NCBI RefSeq assembly: GCF_963678635.1
Contig: NC_087063.1
Span: forward strand, 26,097,649-26,161,648
DNA: 64,000 nucleotides
Origin: Symsagittifera roscoffensis
Taxonomy: Eukaryota; Xenacoelomorpha; Acoela; Convolutidae
Direction: 5' to 3'
Shown: positions 1 through 9,030 of the stretch, piece after piece
How positions within the stretch are numbered: the first letter of the stretch is position 1
Layout of the letters: each line of letters opens with the position of its first letter
Position numbers and translations under genes: made by a program
Notes under the pieces: generated by a model
Databases searched by the model: none
Told to the model about the DNA's origin: nothing
What the model saw: only the letters and a program-made list of their open reading frames with translations

Positions 1-139
1 AGTTTTTGTAGCTCTAAATTTTCAAATTTCGAATATGCTAAAGAGTGGCTTTATTTATAGTAAAAAGATTCTTTTTCATGTCTATGAAGTTGTTACCTGC
101 ATTGTCTCGATTGAAATCATATCGGTGTATTTTTCATCT

Positions 140-365
140 TTTTATTGATTGCCCTTGCGATAAGCAAGGGTATTGCTATCAAGTACTAGACTTTTTTCCC
201 GTGTATAACTTTGTTCGTAGGACTCATCTGGACTCCTGTTGATGCCTTCATTCATAATTAATTCAAGTTTTTTAATGCCTTCTGCAACTTTTACCCTAGA
301 GGGAACGAATACGCCTGGGACAGCAAAGGTCTTGGGTTCGAATCTTACAGGACCTGTTTTTTTCA
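140..365 (+). mobile_element. Composite non-autonomous repeat: terminal hairpin module plus tRNA-like module
   Basis: A perfect 7-bp hairpin (152-158 with 164-170, loop of five) is followed by the recurring terminal module (about 160-225). After about 70 bp comes a tRNA-like block (292-354) with a perfect B-box GGTTCGAATC at 335-344. The same order recurs on the minus strand at 19632-19437, 39752-39580 and 56582-56395. No coding capacity is visible. It is best read as a truncated copy of the composite family described at 18543-19632. Confidence 0.6.
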
Positions 366-1799
366 ACGGTAAATAAATTGTTGTCCTAATATTTGTTGTC
401 CGTCGCCTTTGTTGCCGCTCTGTAAATGATTTCCATTTTCAAGGGCTATTTATGAACTTCATCCGATACAAATAATAAGTTTTGTAGCTCTAAATTTTCA
501 ACTTTTGTCAAAGTATTTTTTCAAGTAGTTTTTTCCACCACAATTTTTCTGATTTTTTTTACCTGTCTTTTTTTCGCTCGTTTTTTTGTAGCGCAATGTT
601 TTTTTTGCGCCGTAAGTGTTGCGAGTAACCGCTTCGCCTCTGTATGTCAATTTTTGCTCGTTAGGTGATTTTGGTACTTTTGTTAGATTTGTAATTTTCC
701 ACGGTTTTTTGGTTATTTTCTGATGCGGCTTGTTCTGCAAATGCTTTAGCAGCTTGGTCGAAATATCTATAAATGCAATTGGATCAAATTCTTTGCGACC
801 GTTTTAGATTCACAAAAATTTCATTTCCAGTTGCTAAAAACAAGATCTTTTTAAAAATATGTTTTGGATTTTTGATGCTACCATGATTTTTTTTGTCCAT
901 AATGATTTATTATCCTTGCTATCACCAAGCATTATCAAATGGAAACATATTTTTTTTTTCAAATTAGGTATTTTTTCAACAGCAGGATTTTGAGCAAGTT
1001 TGCATTTTGAAGTCCCATTTTCTTCGAAGTTTGTATTCATGTTGGTGGTAAATGTGAACTCTTGAGCTCTTTTTTGTTTTTTTTTGGCTTCAAATGTTTA
1101 TTCGATATGAAAGGTTTCGGCTAATATGATTTCGGCGTAGTCGAATTATATTGCATGGTTTGAAAGCGCTAAACATTTTCAATCGTTTGCGTGCTTGTTG
1201 AGCGAAACTTGAAAATTTGTAGCTCAAAGCTTAGGTAATTTGTCGGCTCAATCACCATTTTTTTAAATTTTGTTTCAAAGCTAATTTACTGCTGAGATTT
1301 GTCCTTATTGGACATGTTTTTAGTTGAACTGCATTCGAGACAAATGTATAAAAATTTTAGAAGAGATTGTTTTCGATATTTTTCCCGAGCTGTTTTTTCG
1401 ATCAAAGTTTTTGTTCAGTTATACCGTTGCATAACTTCGATGCTATTTTTGTAATTATTTGTTATTTACACTAGCGCGTCAGCATAGTATATTACTAAGA
1501 ACCTTCTTTTTTTCTAAACTAAGTTCCAAATATTGGTACCACTTTTCGGGCACCTTAACAGCTTTTTGATAGCATGTGGCTTAACATTCGAATAGTATTG
1601 AGTAGAATAAGTTACCACAGTTGATGCATTTTTATTTCTTTGAACGATCCGTAAAAAGCTATTTAATCCAAACAATATAACAAAAATAAAAATTCAATTC
1701 AGTAATTGTCTAAATCAATATATCTTGCAGTTTTTTGAAATGCGTAATTTATGCTTAATGTGGCTTTATGTTTCGCGATTTGTTACATGCAAAGAGTTA

Positions 1800-2116
1800 T
1801 TGTGGATGCCTTCAGTTTTGTCACATTTCAAATTAATACTTGCAAAGTTGTGTCCATCTGTATTGGCAATTTGTTAGAATTTGTAGCTGATTTGTTCGGG
1901 TATGTCGGTGGTTAAGCGTGTGTGGCTGAGTGGTTAGTGAACGAGACTTAAATTCTCGACATTGCAGTAGGTCGCAGATTGAATCATTGACGTAGCCGAG
2001 TTTTTTTATACTAATTTTACTAATTCGAGGCTCATTAATATTTTTTGCACTTTCTAGAGCTGCTTTTTGTCGTGTTCTGGCTAGTGTTTGCGAAGGGAAG
2101 CTTCGCTTCTGTGTTA
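1800..2116 (+). mobile_element. tRNA-derived SINE-like repeat, family S, full-length-like copy
   Basis: A conserved leader (about 1803-1912) precedes a tRNA-like block at 1916-1984 with a box-A-like TGGCTGAGTGGTTAG. A T-rich stretch and a conserved body follow, and the repeat ends in a purine/pyrimidine block that closes with TTCGCTTCTGTG near 2114. The same order of parts occurs on the minus strand at 53698-53892, 48385-48640 and 61113-61330. The block is too degraded to be a working tRNA gene. Confidence 0.65.
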
Positions 2117-2399
2117 AAGTTTTGTTTGAAATTTACCCGGAATCATTTGCGTTTCCTAGATTGAGCAAGCTTCATCAAAAAGTGGCAATCAGTGGCTTCT
2201 ACACAATAGTCGATTGATCATGTTTTGTCTAATTTTCATTGCAGTTCGAAGGCTTAATTTAGTTCATAAAAAATAACCATTTTTTCCTTGTTCATCAAAA
2301 CTTCAAAACATAGTGGTTTGTGCATATTTACATTATTTAATGCCAATGATTGCATTTTACTTCTTGTTGATTTTCGCTCTCCTTTTTTTCAAGAAACTC

Positions 2400-2660
2400 T
2401 TGAAAAGTTGTTTAGACTCGAATTGTTCCGGCCATTTGAAAAATGCGGAGGAATTTTGAATTCGGGTATGTTTTAGTTTTTTTGTTTTCCACGCAAAATC
2501 AGGTACCACAAATAATCATCGGTATGGGTCGAGTGATAAATCATATTAAAACTCTTTAAGTCGTGATTTGATTGATCTCAAAAAAATTGGAAAACAAATT
2601 CTCAGTGTCGAGAAAAACCAGTTCGAATTTTTCGTCTAATTTCAAGCTAGTAAGGTCAGG
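2400..2660 (+). repeat. Dispersed repeat family C
   Basis: This stretch shares a patchy but collinear similarity with 11820-11960 (+), 36470-36740 (+) and 62130-62340 (-). Common landmarks are a GTTCCGGCCATT-like start, a CCACGCAAAATC-like middle and a TCATATTAAA...TCGTGATT-like end. It has no ORF and no clear terminal repeats. The source is unknown. Confidence 0.45.
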
Positions 2661-3477
2661 CTAAGCAGGCTTACAAAAGTAAATGTACAAAAGTAACATT
2701 TGTAAATTTGTTTGAATTTTTGAACGATTTTTTTTCCGTTTTTCTAGGCATTTTTCTTCAAAAACTGTTTTCCAATTGTTTTTTTTTTAATTATGAAGGT
2801 CGAATATGCCCGAAAAATTTATGCCACACAAAAAATACAACACTAATTTGAAAAAAAATGTATTTTTTGTAAGATTATGGTCGGAACATTCTGTGCTACT
2901 TGCACAATAACCGGCTATACTTGTTTGATTTTTATTACTATTCTATGCTTGTTTTTTTTTTTACTCAAGTCAAAAGGAGATGCCACCTGACAGGCTGATG
3001 CCTTTTTGCTATTATCCCAAACCGAACTAAATTGTAAACGTACAATTTCATAGAATGTATGTTATAGGTGTTGGCTTGAAATTGAAATTATTATAAAATC
3101 ATTTGTTATGAGGAAAGCAAATAAAGCACTCTTATAAGAAGAATGCAAAAAAAGGGGAATATTTATCCAGTTTTCTCAAATTGGGTTTATTTTATCAAAA
3201 AACGTTCAATGGTAAAAATTTTTAAGAATGTGCTAAATCGCCTGGAGATATTATAGCAAAATGTCTGGTTTTTTAAAATATAAATGTTTCTTTGAAATTA
3301 TAAATTGGGTTAATCTGTCATTATATTGGCGGCTGCTTTTATTTTCAAGAACTATATTTAACAAAACAAATAATATCCGCTGATGGGGAAGTTGCTTTCT
3401 GATGCCTTGCCTTGCTAAATATTTGACCGAAAATGGAAAAGGTTTGCTCGCGGATTTTAAATTATTGTTCTTTTTTA
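2661..3477. other. Spacer upstream of the ankyrin gene, with a low-copy repeat
   Basis: No gene is seen. The part from about 3130 to 3240 resembles 15730-15910, 17870-17950 and 40920-41100, all of which share a CAGTTTTCTC-AATTGGGT-like core. The ORF on the minus strand at 3251-3508 is short, lysine-rich and unrelated to anything I know. Confidence 0.3.
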
Positions 3478-3570
3478 GCTCGTACCTGAAGACAGACACT
3501 CTCTCCATTTTGAAGAACCCGTAGCCATTCGATAATACAATTGATCAAATCACACTGAATATTTACAAAT
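3471..3570 (+). promoter_or_regulatory. Likely 5' UTR with a candidate splice acceptor
   Basis: A pyrimidine tract ending in TTTTTTAG lies at 3471-3478, 92 nt before the start codon at 3571. It could be the acceptor of a 5' UTR intron or a trans-splice site. The CDS itself is uninterrupted. Only RNA data could tell these apart. Confidence 0.3.
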
Positions 3571-4890
3571 ATGGATGAAAGTGAAGTTACTTACTACCTG
3601 GACGAAAGTCATGACGTCTATGCTTTCGACGAAGACAAATTGCACCGAATGGCAATGCGGTACCGCAAAATATCCTCTCAAATGATCCAAATTTATTTGG
3701 ATAGTTGTCATTTTGGCGAACAGCACATTATTCAAAGTATGCTGCAAGAAAACGCGCTGACCGATCACGTGGTCAACTATCGAGACGCAAACGGCAGAAC
3801 GGGCCTGTCATACGCATGTGAGTATGGCTACGACGATATCGTGAAAACACTAGCCAGGTGTGGCGAACGAGTCGTGGACCCGAACATAGCGGATAAAGAC
3901 GGCAATACGCCTTTAATGTTCGCGTCGCAAGCTGGCCATGAAATGTGCGTGTCTGTTTTACTGAACTATTTTCCAAACTTAGACATCGATCATATCAATA
4001 ATTTCGGACTGAACTCACTAATGAAAGCAGCCATTCAAGGTCACTCGGAATGCGCGCGCTTTTTAATTTTATCGGGAGCTTCGCCGTTTGTACCAGACAG
4101 TCAAAAAAACCTGACTCCAGACGCTTGGGCAACGTACTGTGGTCGACTCGGCACTGCGGATTTGATTAAAAGACTGAAAGTTACCCTCGGACCCAAACTT
4201 TGTTCTCTATGTGGATATACAAAACCATTGGCTAGTTGTCCAGGACATGCTATTGGATTGTGCAAGACACATAGTCCGTATACTTCGAGACTGGATATCA
4301 ATTTGCAAAGCACTCCACTGCCCTCGAAGAAAATCACCACTGGTGAGGCTCCTCGACATTTGACTACTAAAATTAGTGCATGCAAAGTATTTGTACATTG
4401 CCCATCGGGAAGTGTAGTAAAAATTCACTCGCCACATGACAGTTCCGAAAACAGTTTAGCGCACGCCGGTGAAAATCACACAGAACAAGAAGACGCTTGC
4501 GAGTCTAATTTCGAACAACATATGAACTTATTGCAGACGGGAGATGCTGTTATGAGTACTGCGTCTAGTTGTCCTGCTCTGCCAAATTTTGCAAACAGTT
4601 GTAATTTGCCAGGCTCGAAAGAGAATATTTCAGCAGGAGACCCTACCAGTTTGCTTTTGTCGAGCAAAAACAAAGTTTCAAAGAAGTCGCCGAAAAAAGC
4701 AGGATTCCACAGGATCATTTCGTGGTTCACATGTTTCTCGTCTAAAGAGGTCGCGAGTAAAGATTTCAGTCCCAAATTTGAATCAAAGAGTGTTGAAATT
4801 AAGCATAGGAAGAAAGGAAGCAGTTCGAGGCGTAGAAATTCCTACTCGAGACAAGCCCAAGTGTCGCGACGGATCAGTTTTTCATCCTAA
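3571..4890 (+). CDS. Ankyrin-repeat protein, ANKRD33-like, with a Cys/His cluster
   Basis: An intronless ORF of 439 aa. The N-terminus (1-65) is acidic. Ankyrin repeats follow at about residues 75-104, 110-143, 144-173 and 180-205, with typical TPLMFASQAGH and SLMKAAIQGH cores. The run from the second to the fourth repeat, including TPDAWATYCGR, resembles vertebrate ANKRD33/ANKRD33B, a family described from photoreceptors. Directly after the repeats is a C-x2-C-x8-C-x2-H-x4-C-x2-H cluster (C211, C214, C223, H226, C231, H234), which looks like a small zinc site. I do not know it from that family. Residues 245-360 are Ser-rich and low in structure. The tail (360-439) is basic, with RRRNS and RRIS sites that fit basophilic kinases. 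No signal peptide or membrane segment is seen. A likely role is as a cytosolic or nuclear adaptor (inferred). The start was chosen as the first ATG, with A at -3. The gene is convergent with the TRPC gene. Confidence 0.85.
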   Translation: MDESEVTYYLDESHDVYAFDEDKLHRMAMRYRKISSQMIQIYLDSCHFGEQHIIQSMLQENALTDHVVNYRDANGRTGLSYACEYGYDDIVKTLARCGERVVDPNIADKDGNTPLMFASQAGHEMCVSVLLNYFPNLDIDHINNFGLNSLMKAAIQGHSECARFLILSGASPFVPDSQKNLTPDAWATYCGRLGTADLIKRLKVTLGPKLCSLCGYTKPLASCPGHAIGLCKTHSPYTSRLDINLQSTPLPSKKITTGEAPRHLTTKISACKVFVHCPSGSVVKIHSPHDSSENSLAHAGENHTEQEDACESNFEQHMNLLQTGDAVMSTASSCPALPNFANSCNLPGSKENISAGDPTSLLLSSKNKVSKKSPKKAGFHRIISWFTCFSSKEVASKDFSPKFESKSVEIKHRKKGSSSRRRNSYSRQAQVSRRISFSS

Positions 4891-5079
4891 TATATGTCGT
4901 CTTAATGTTATTTTTTAGACAAAAAATGAATAATTTAAATTCAATATTCAATATACAAATTAATTTTTAAATGTGAAGATTAACATGTCTAAAGTTGGTG
5001 CATTTAGTGTAGCCGCGCCGCTGTCAGAAAAGTTTGCAGTAGTTGCCTAAGTACTGTGCTTCTGGTATTGCACTTCATA

Positions 5080-5085
5080 AATAAA
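5080..5085 (+). terminator. Poly(A) signal of the ankyrin gene
   Basis: A canonical AATAAA lies 190 bp after the stop codon. It is followed by a T/G-rich stretch, as expected downstream of a cleavage site. Confidence 0.6.
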
Positions 5086-5179
5086 ACTCGATCTGAGTTG
5101 TGTTCTCTTAACTTGGGTTGCGTACTTGGGTAAGATCGATGCAATCTTTGGTCTCGTTCTTCTAAACGTGATGCGTTTG

Positions 5180-5185
5180 TTTATT
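5180..5185 (-). terminator. Poly(A) signal of the TRPC gene
   Basis: AATAAA on the minus strand, 90 bp after the TRPC stop codon. It faces the plus-strand signal at 5080-5085, so the two 3' ends are within about 100 bp or overlap. Confidence 0.6.
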
Positions 5186-5274
5186 CGAAGTAGATGCTGT
5201 GTATATCTCTGTATCTTCATCTTCCCATTGTGAATGGGTAGTGAAATTGTTGGCAGAAAATTTAAGACATGAGA

Positions 5275-8200
5275 TTACGTCCATTTAGGTCCTTCTCTGT
5301 CTAAGCCCATGGAGTACTTTGCATTTGCTCTGTTTACATTTGGAGGGTACCGCTTGTTACTATTTGCAGCACCCGAGGGTCCGTTGTGGTCCGAGTTTGA
5401 GTGGGGTTCGAAGTTACCCACCAAGTTTCCGACAAGTCCTCGGAATGCTACCGGTTCTTTGCGTGTGGGTTTTGGTATTTTTGAACCCAGAAGCTGGCTA
5501 GCTTTGGGCTTGTCGGGATCGCCGCTTGCAAGTGAAACTGTGCTTCCAAATGCGCTTTCGTCGCCGCTAAAAAGACTCGGTAAGTTAGTCGTGGAAGTGC
5601 TAATAATTCTGTCAGATTCTGTTTTTGTACATTGAATAATATTGCTTTGAGCGTCCCTTAGTAAACTTTGGATAAATTCGTTCTGCGTTTCGATTAATTG
5701 TTTGTGTTGGTTCAGCATGATTTCGATTCGGCTTTCGTAGCTGAACCTAAGTTGATCCATTTGAGTGATAAACTTCTCATTCATATCTTTTTGTAGCATA
5801 TGGGTGGCTTCGATCTGTTTCATTTGGTTTCCTTTTAGAGTTTCGGCAGTAGAAGAGTAAAATTGAATGCTCTCTTCCTTTAGTTTAACGAACCGCTCTT
5901 CTTGCTTCTGGCTGAGATTCGAAAGTTGTTCGTCGTTGTGGGTCTCGAGATGAAGAAATTGAGACGTTCCTCGTGACTCGATTTCTTCCATTCGTTTTTC
6001 ATGTCTCTGTAACTTATTCAAAATGTTCTGAAATTGCTGGTAGTAGTTTTGAGACTCGATCGCCTGACGTGCCATTATGTTGTCCTGGTCTACTTTCAGT
6101 TGTGTGAAATATGCTTCTTGTTTTTGATAAATTAGATCGACTTTCACTAGTTGTTCTTCTTTTGCTTGTATGATTCTCTCTTTGGCAGATTTGGTATTTT
6201 CTTCGGCTTGCTGAGTCTGAAAAACGGTCGCTTCTTGAATGTGTTTCTGGTTTTCAAGCATCACTTTTTGGAACTCACATTGCTGTTGAACGTCCAAGTA
6301 TTGCAATTTATCCATTTGAAGCTCATGACATGCATCTAACTGTTTGTTATGGTCTTTCAGTTGACGCTCGTGGTCCGCTTGTTTGTCCTTGACCCGGTCA
6401 AGATCCTTCAGAATTTCGTTTTGTCTGTCTGTCATATCGCTAAGTGTTTGCGGGACATGTCTGACGTAGCCTAAAATTTCAAACTTGAGCCCTGACACAT
6501 CGTTTCTTAACCCGTCAACATGTTCTATGGTGACTTCCTCTTTTTCAGCCTCTTTTTGTTCATTTCGCAAATATTGGTCTTTCATAGATTGAACTATTTC
6601 TTCTAGCTTGCCTTCCTGTTTACGTTTGCGGTTCAAGTTTTCTAATTTGTACGGCTTGGCATAGTAGAGCCATTTGTCATTTGAGAAACAGCAAGCACAT
6701 ATTTTGGCAATTATCTGCAGGGCATGTTGCGTCGTTGGCATTATATTGAATGGGGGCGGCAAACAGTAGGAGTCATTAATGAACTGAGCATAAATAGAGG
6801 AACGGGCGAATTTCCACTCGACGTCAATATTATCCTCGATGTTATCGAGCACTTTGGTAATCATACCGATCAGAACATTTAGTAGAACTACCACTGCGAG
6901 AAAATTGAACATAATAAACAAACAAGAGCCGACCAAGGTATGCAGAGTCCAATCTCGGTAGACTTTGGAGGCGAACACAATGTCAGAATAACCAAAAAGG
7001 GTCCAGTAAAGTTGGTATAGGCAACCCCCAATTGTCTGGAACTGGAACTCCTCTTGAGTGTATCGCTTTTTCAGGTAGCCAGGACATTTATCGTTGGTGT
7101 TGTTAATATTTTCGATGCCGTAACTGATACTTTCCGAAGGGCCATACTGCTCATAACATGCATGCACAGCAGTGTATTGATCCTTCCAATAAAGAGCATT
7201 AATGGCGGAAGCGAAGGATAAATACATTACAGCAAATAGGGCCATAAACTTAGTAATCTCGCCGAACGAGGATCCCAGACTCATTTGCAGTTTTCCCAAT
7301 TGTCTGTGAGCTCGAAAGTAGTTCAAAATTCGGTTGACTGAAAGAAGGGTCCCTATGCAAACGGCCGCTTCGTAAACTAGCAAGGGATCCAAAATTTTCC
7401 AAGCTTGTCGGTCGTTTTCAACCTCCGGTCCGCCGATTATATCAAGAATTCTAGCACCGAACGCGATGCTAAACACTACGCAGATAGATAAGTCAATAAT
7501 TTTCCAGGTGCTTGTGAAATAGCGCCCAAAACCTAAAAACCAAAACGATTTGAGCTCTTCAAAAATCTGGCCTATGAGCCAAACTAGACATATCACTTCG
7601 CGCCAACGTAAAGGAGAACCGTGAACAAATTCGGGTGACGTGAAAACGGTGTTGCTTGGAGGTAGAATTTGAATCTGTTCGAAAACGATGATCATAATAA
7701 CGATAAAATAGGTGACGATGTTTGCGATAAATTTCATAAAAGGAACTTTCAAGAAGCGAGCTAGTTTGCAATGTGGAGGCAAGATAATACACAGAATAGC
7801 CCAGATGGGGGTGAGAAGAATCATGGAGAGAATTGCTCGGAACTTGCGAGAACCGTCTAAGTGGCGCCATTTTTTGAAACCTTTGATAAATTCGTCAGCA
7901 AGCGCCAATTGGCAGTGCGCGTGGGCGATGAATTTTTTATGCTCACCATTCAAAGCTTCTTTGAGTCGGCATAAAGGAGCACCGAGACCACTTTTTCCTG
8001 TTTCCATGTCTGTCTCCATTGACAGAAGTGTCATAATATCGAAACTGTCCTCCACAGCATTAACGAACTCTGCTGCTAACGTTTCACAATGCTCAGAAAC
8101 AGCGAAGTACTCTTCGGCTAATTCGTTCTCGCAGTTGCCGAGCCAGCGAGACAGTTTGGATAACTGGAAACAGGTGCTTACTGGATCGTCACATGTAAGC

Positions 8201-9030
8201 GCAATGTATGCCGGACTAGATAGAGCTTGCAATATCTTAATTCGTTTTCTACAGTCGTGCAAAGTGGTTCCTTTTATCTCGGGTTCAAGGTAAAGTCGCT
8301 CGGTGTTTTTCTCGAGTAAAAGACGAATTAGCTCGACGTGGTTAATGATACAAGCAATAATTAGAGGTGTGGCGCCATGGCCGAATACCGGGGATTTGGC
8401 TTCCTGGTTCGGATCGATTCCGTACTCGATTAGAAACCTTGTGATGTTGTAGTTTCCGTTGTCGACAGCAGCGAGAAGACAGTCGTCTTGTCTGATTCGG
8501 GGATCTGACACTAGAGTTCTGACCAGTTCCTCTTGTCCGTTTTTGATCGCATGCATAAGAGGAGTGAACCCTCTGGCATCGTTGAAATCAAAGTGTTCAA
8601 GGTCAGTTTTGAGTAATCTTTCCACTGTTATTCCGTCTCCTTTCATACATGCTGTCATGAATTCGTCTTCGATTTCTTTGGTGGGCGCCATTTGAGCTCC
8701 ATATTTGCCGTTGGATGCCTCCAAATTGTCGTTGGTGAGGTTCTCGCTAGTTGAAGACGCGTCTTCGTCATCGTCTGCGAAATCGTTCAGATAGCTGTCC
8801 TCAGATTCCAAAATAGCTTTTGGTGGTGTTTTGCTCATTTTACGAAATTTTCTGCTCCTGTTGTTTGTTGGATTTCGACTATGGTCGTTTGCGTTTAACA
8901 AGGCTTCGTGGACTGCGTCTTGGGATCGCTGTGAGGGATTTTCCCTGGCTTGGAAATGAATCCAATCTGCAAGTTCTTCCATTGGTGCCGCCGGGTTCTT
9001 ATCACCCATTTTATTCAGAATCACATTCAA
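5275..9030 (-). CDS. TRPC-type cation channel with a long coiled-coil tail
   Basis: An intronless ORF of 1251 aa encoding a plasma-membrane cation channel of the TRPC class. Ankyrin repeats lie at about 120-245. A TRPC pre-channel region follows at 262-385, where SSPAYIALTCDDP and AFQLS-like FQLSKLSRW match the family's TRP_2 domain. Membrane segments are near 397-417, 433-450, 477-497, 509-528, 548-566 and 592-614. A pore loop with LFGYSD lies at 678-683, and the last helix at 700-725 contains VVVLLNVLIGMI. The TRP box EWKFAR is at 738-743 and is followed by LPPPFNIMP, diagnostic of TRPC. Residues 800-1135 form a long Q/E/K-rich coiled coil, much longer than in usual TRPC proteins. The tail (1140-1251) is Ser/Pro-rich and contains SKIPKP at 1183-1188, an SxIP-type motif. 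A second ATG (M8) has a better context (A at -3, G at +4) than the first, which has an in-frame TGA just before it, so M8 may be the real start. Confidence 0.93.
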   Translation of the reverse strand: MNVILNKMGDKNPAAPMEELADWIHFQARENPSQRSQDAVHEALLNANDHSRNPTNNRSRKFRKMSKTPPKAILESEDSYLNDFADDDEDASSTSENLTNDNLEASNGKYGAQMAPTKEIEDEFMTACMKGDGITVERLLKTDLEHFDFNDARGFTPLMHAIKNGQEELVRTLVSDPRIRQDDCLLAAVDNGNYNITRFLIEYGIDPNQEAKSPVFGHGATPLIIACIINHVELIRLLLEKNTERLYLEPEIKGTTLHDCRKRIKILQALSSPAYIALTCDDPVSTCFQLSKLSRWLGNCENELAEEYFAVSEHCETLAAEFVNAVEDSFDIMTLLSMETDMETGKSGLGAPLCRLKEALNGEHKKFIAHAHCQLALADEFIKGFKKWRHLDGSRKFRAILSMILLTPIWAILCIILPPHCKLARFLKVPFMKFIANIVTYFIVIMIIVFEQIQILPPSNTVFTSPEFVHGSPLRWREVICLVWLIGQIFEELKSFWFLGFGRYFTSTWKIIDLSICVVFSIAFGARILDIIGGPEVENDRQAWKILDPLLVYEAAVCIGTLLSVNRILNYFRAHRQLGKLQMSLGSSFGEITKFMALFAVMYLSFASAINALYWKDQYTAVHACYEQYGPSESISYGIENINNTNDKCPGYLKKRYTQEEFQFQTIGGCLYQLYWTLFGYSDIVFASKVYRDWTLHTLVGSCLFIMFNFLAVVVLLNVLIGMITKVLDNIEDNIDVEWKFARSSIYAQFINDSYCLPPPFNIMPTTQHALQIIAKICACCFSNDKWLYYAKPYKLENLNRKRKQEGKLEEIVQSMKDQYLRNEQKEAEKEEVTIEHVDGLRNDVSGLKFEILGYVRHVPQTLSDMTDRQNEILKDLDRVKDKQADHERQLKDHNKQLDACHELQMDKLQYLDVQQQCEFQKVMLENQKHIQEATVFQTQQAEENTKSAKERIIQAKEEQLVKVDLIYQKQEAYFTQLKVDQDNIMARQAIESQNYYQQFQNILNKLQRHEKRMEEIESRGTSQFLHLETHNDEQLSNLSQKQEERFVKLKEESIQFYSSTAETLKGNQMKQIEATHMLQKDMNEKFITQMDQLRFSYESRIEIMLNQHKQLIETQNEFIQSLLRDAQSNIIQCTKTESDRIISTSTTNLPSLFSGDESAFGSTVSLASGDPDKPKASQLLGSKIPKPTRKEPVAFRGLVGNLVGNFEPHSNSDHNGPSGAANSNKRYPPNVNRANAKYSMGLDREGPKWT

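Noticed and set aside
1-505. Direct repeat AGCTCTAAATTTTCAA at 10 and about 486 as target-site duplication
   Set aside because: The match is too long for a target-site duplication and a related sequence recurs near 1213, so it is more likely part of a repeat.
7712-8293. 193-codon open frame on + inside the TRPC gene
   Set aside because: It is antisense to well-conserved TRPC coding sequence and has no domain of its own.
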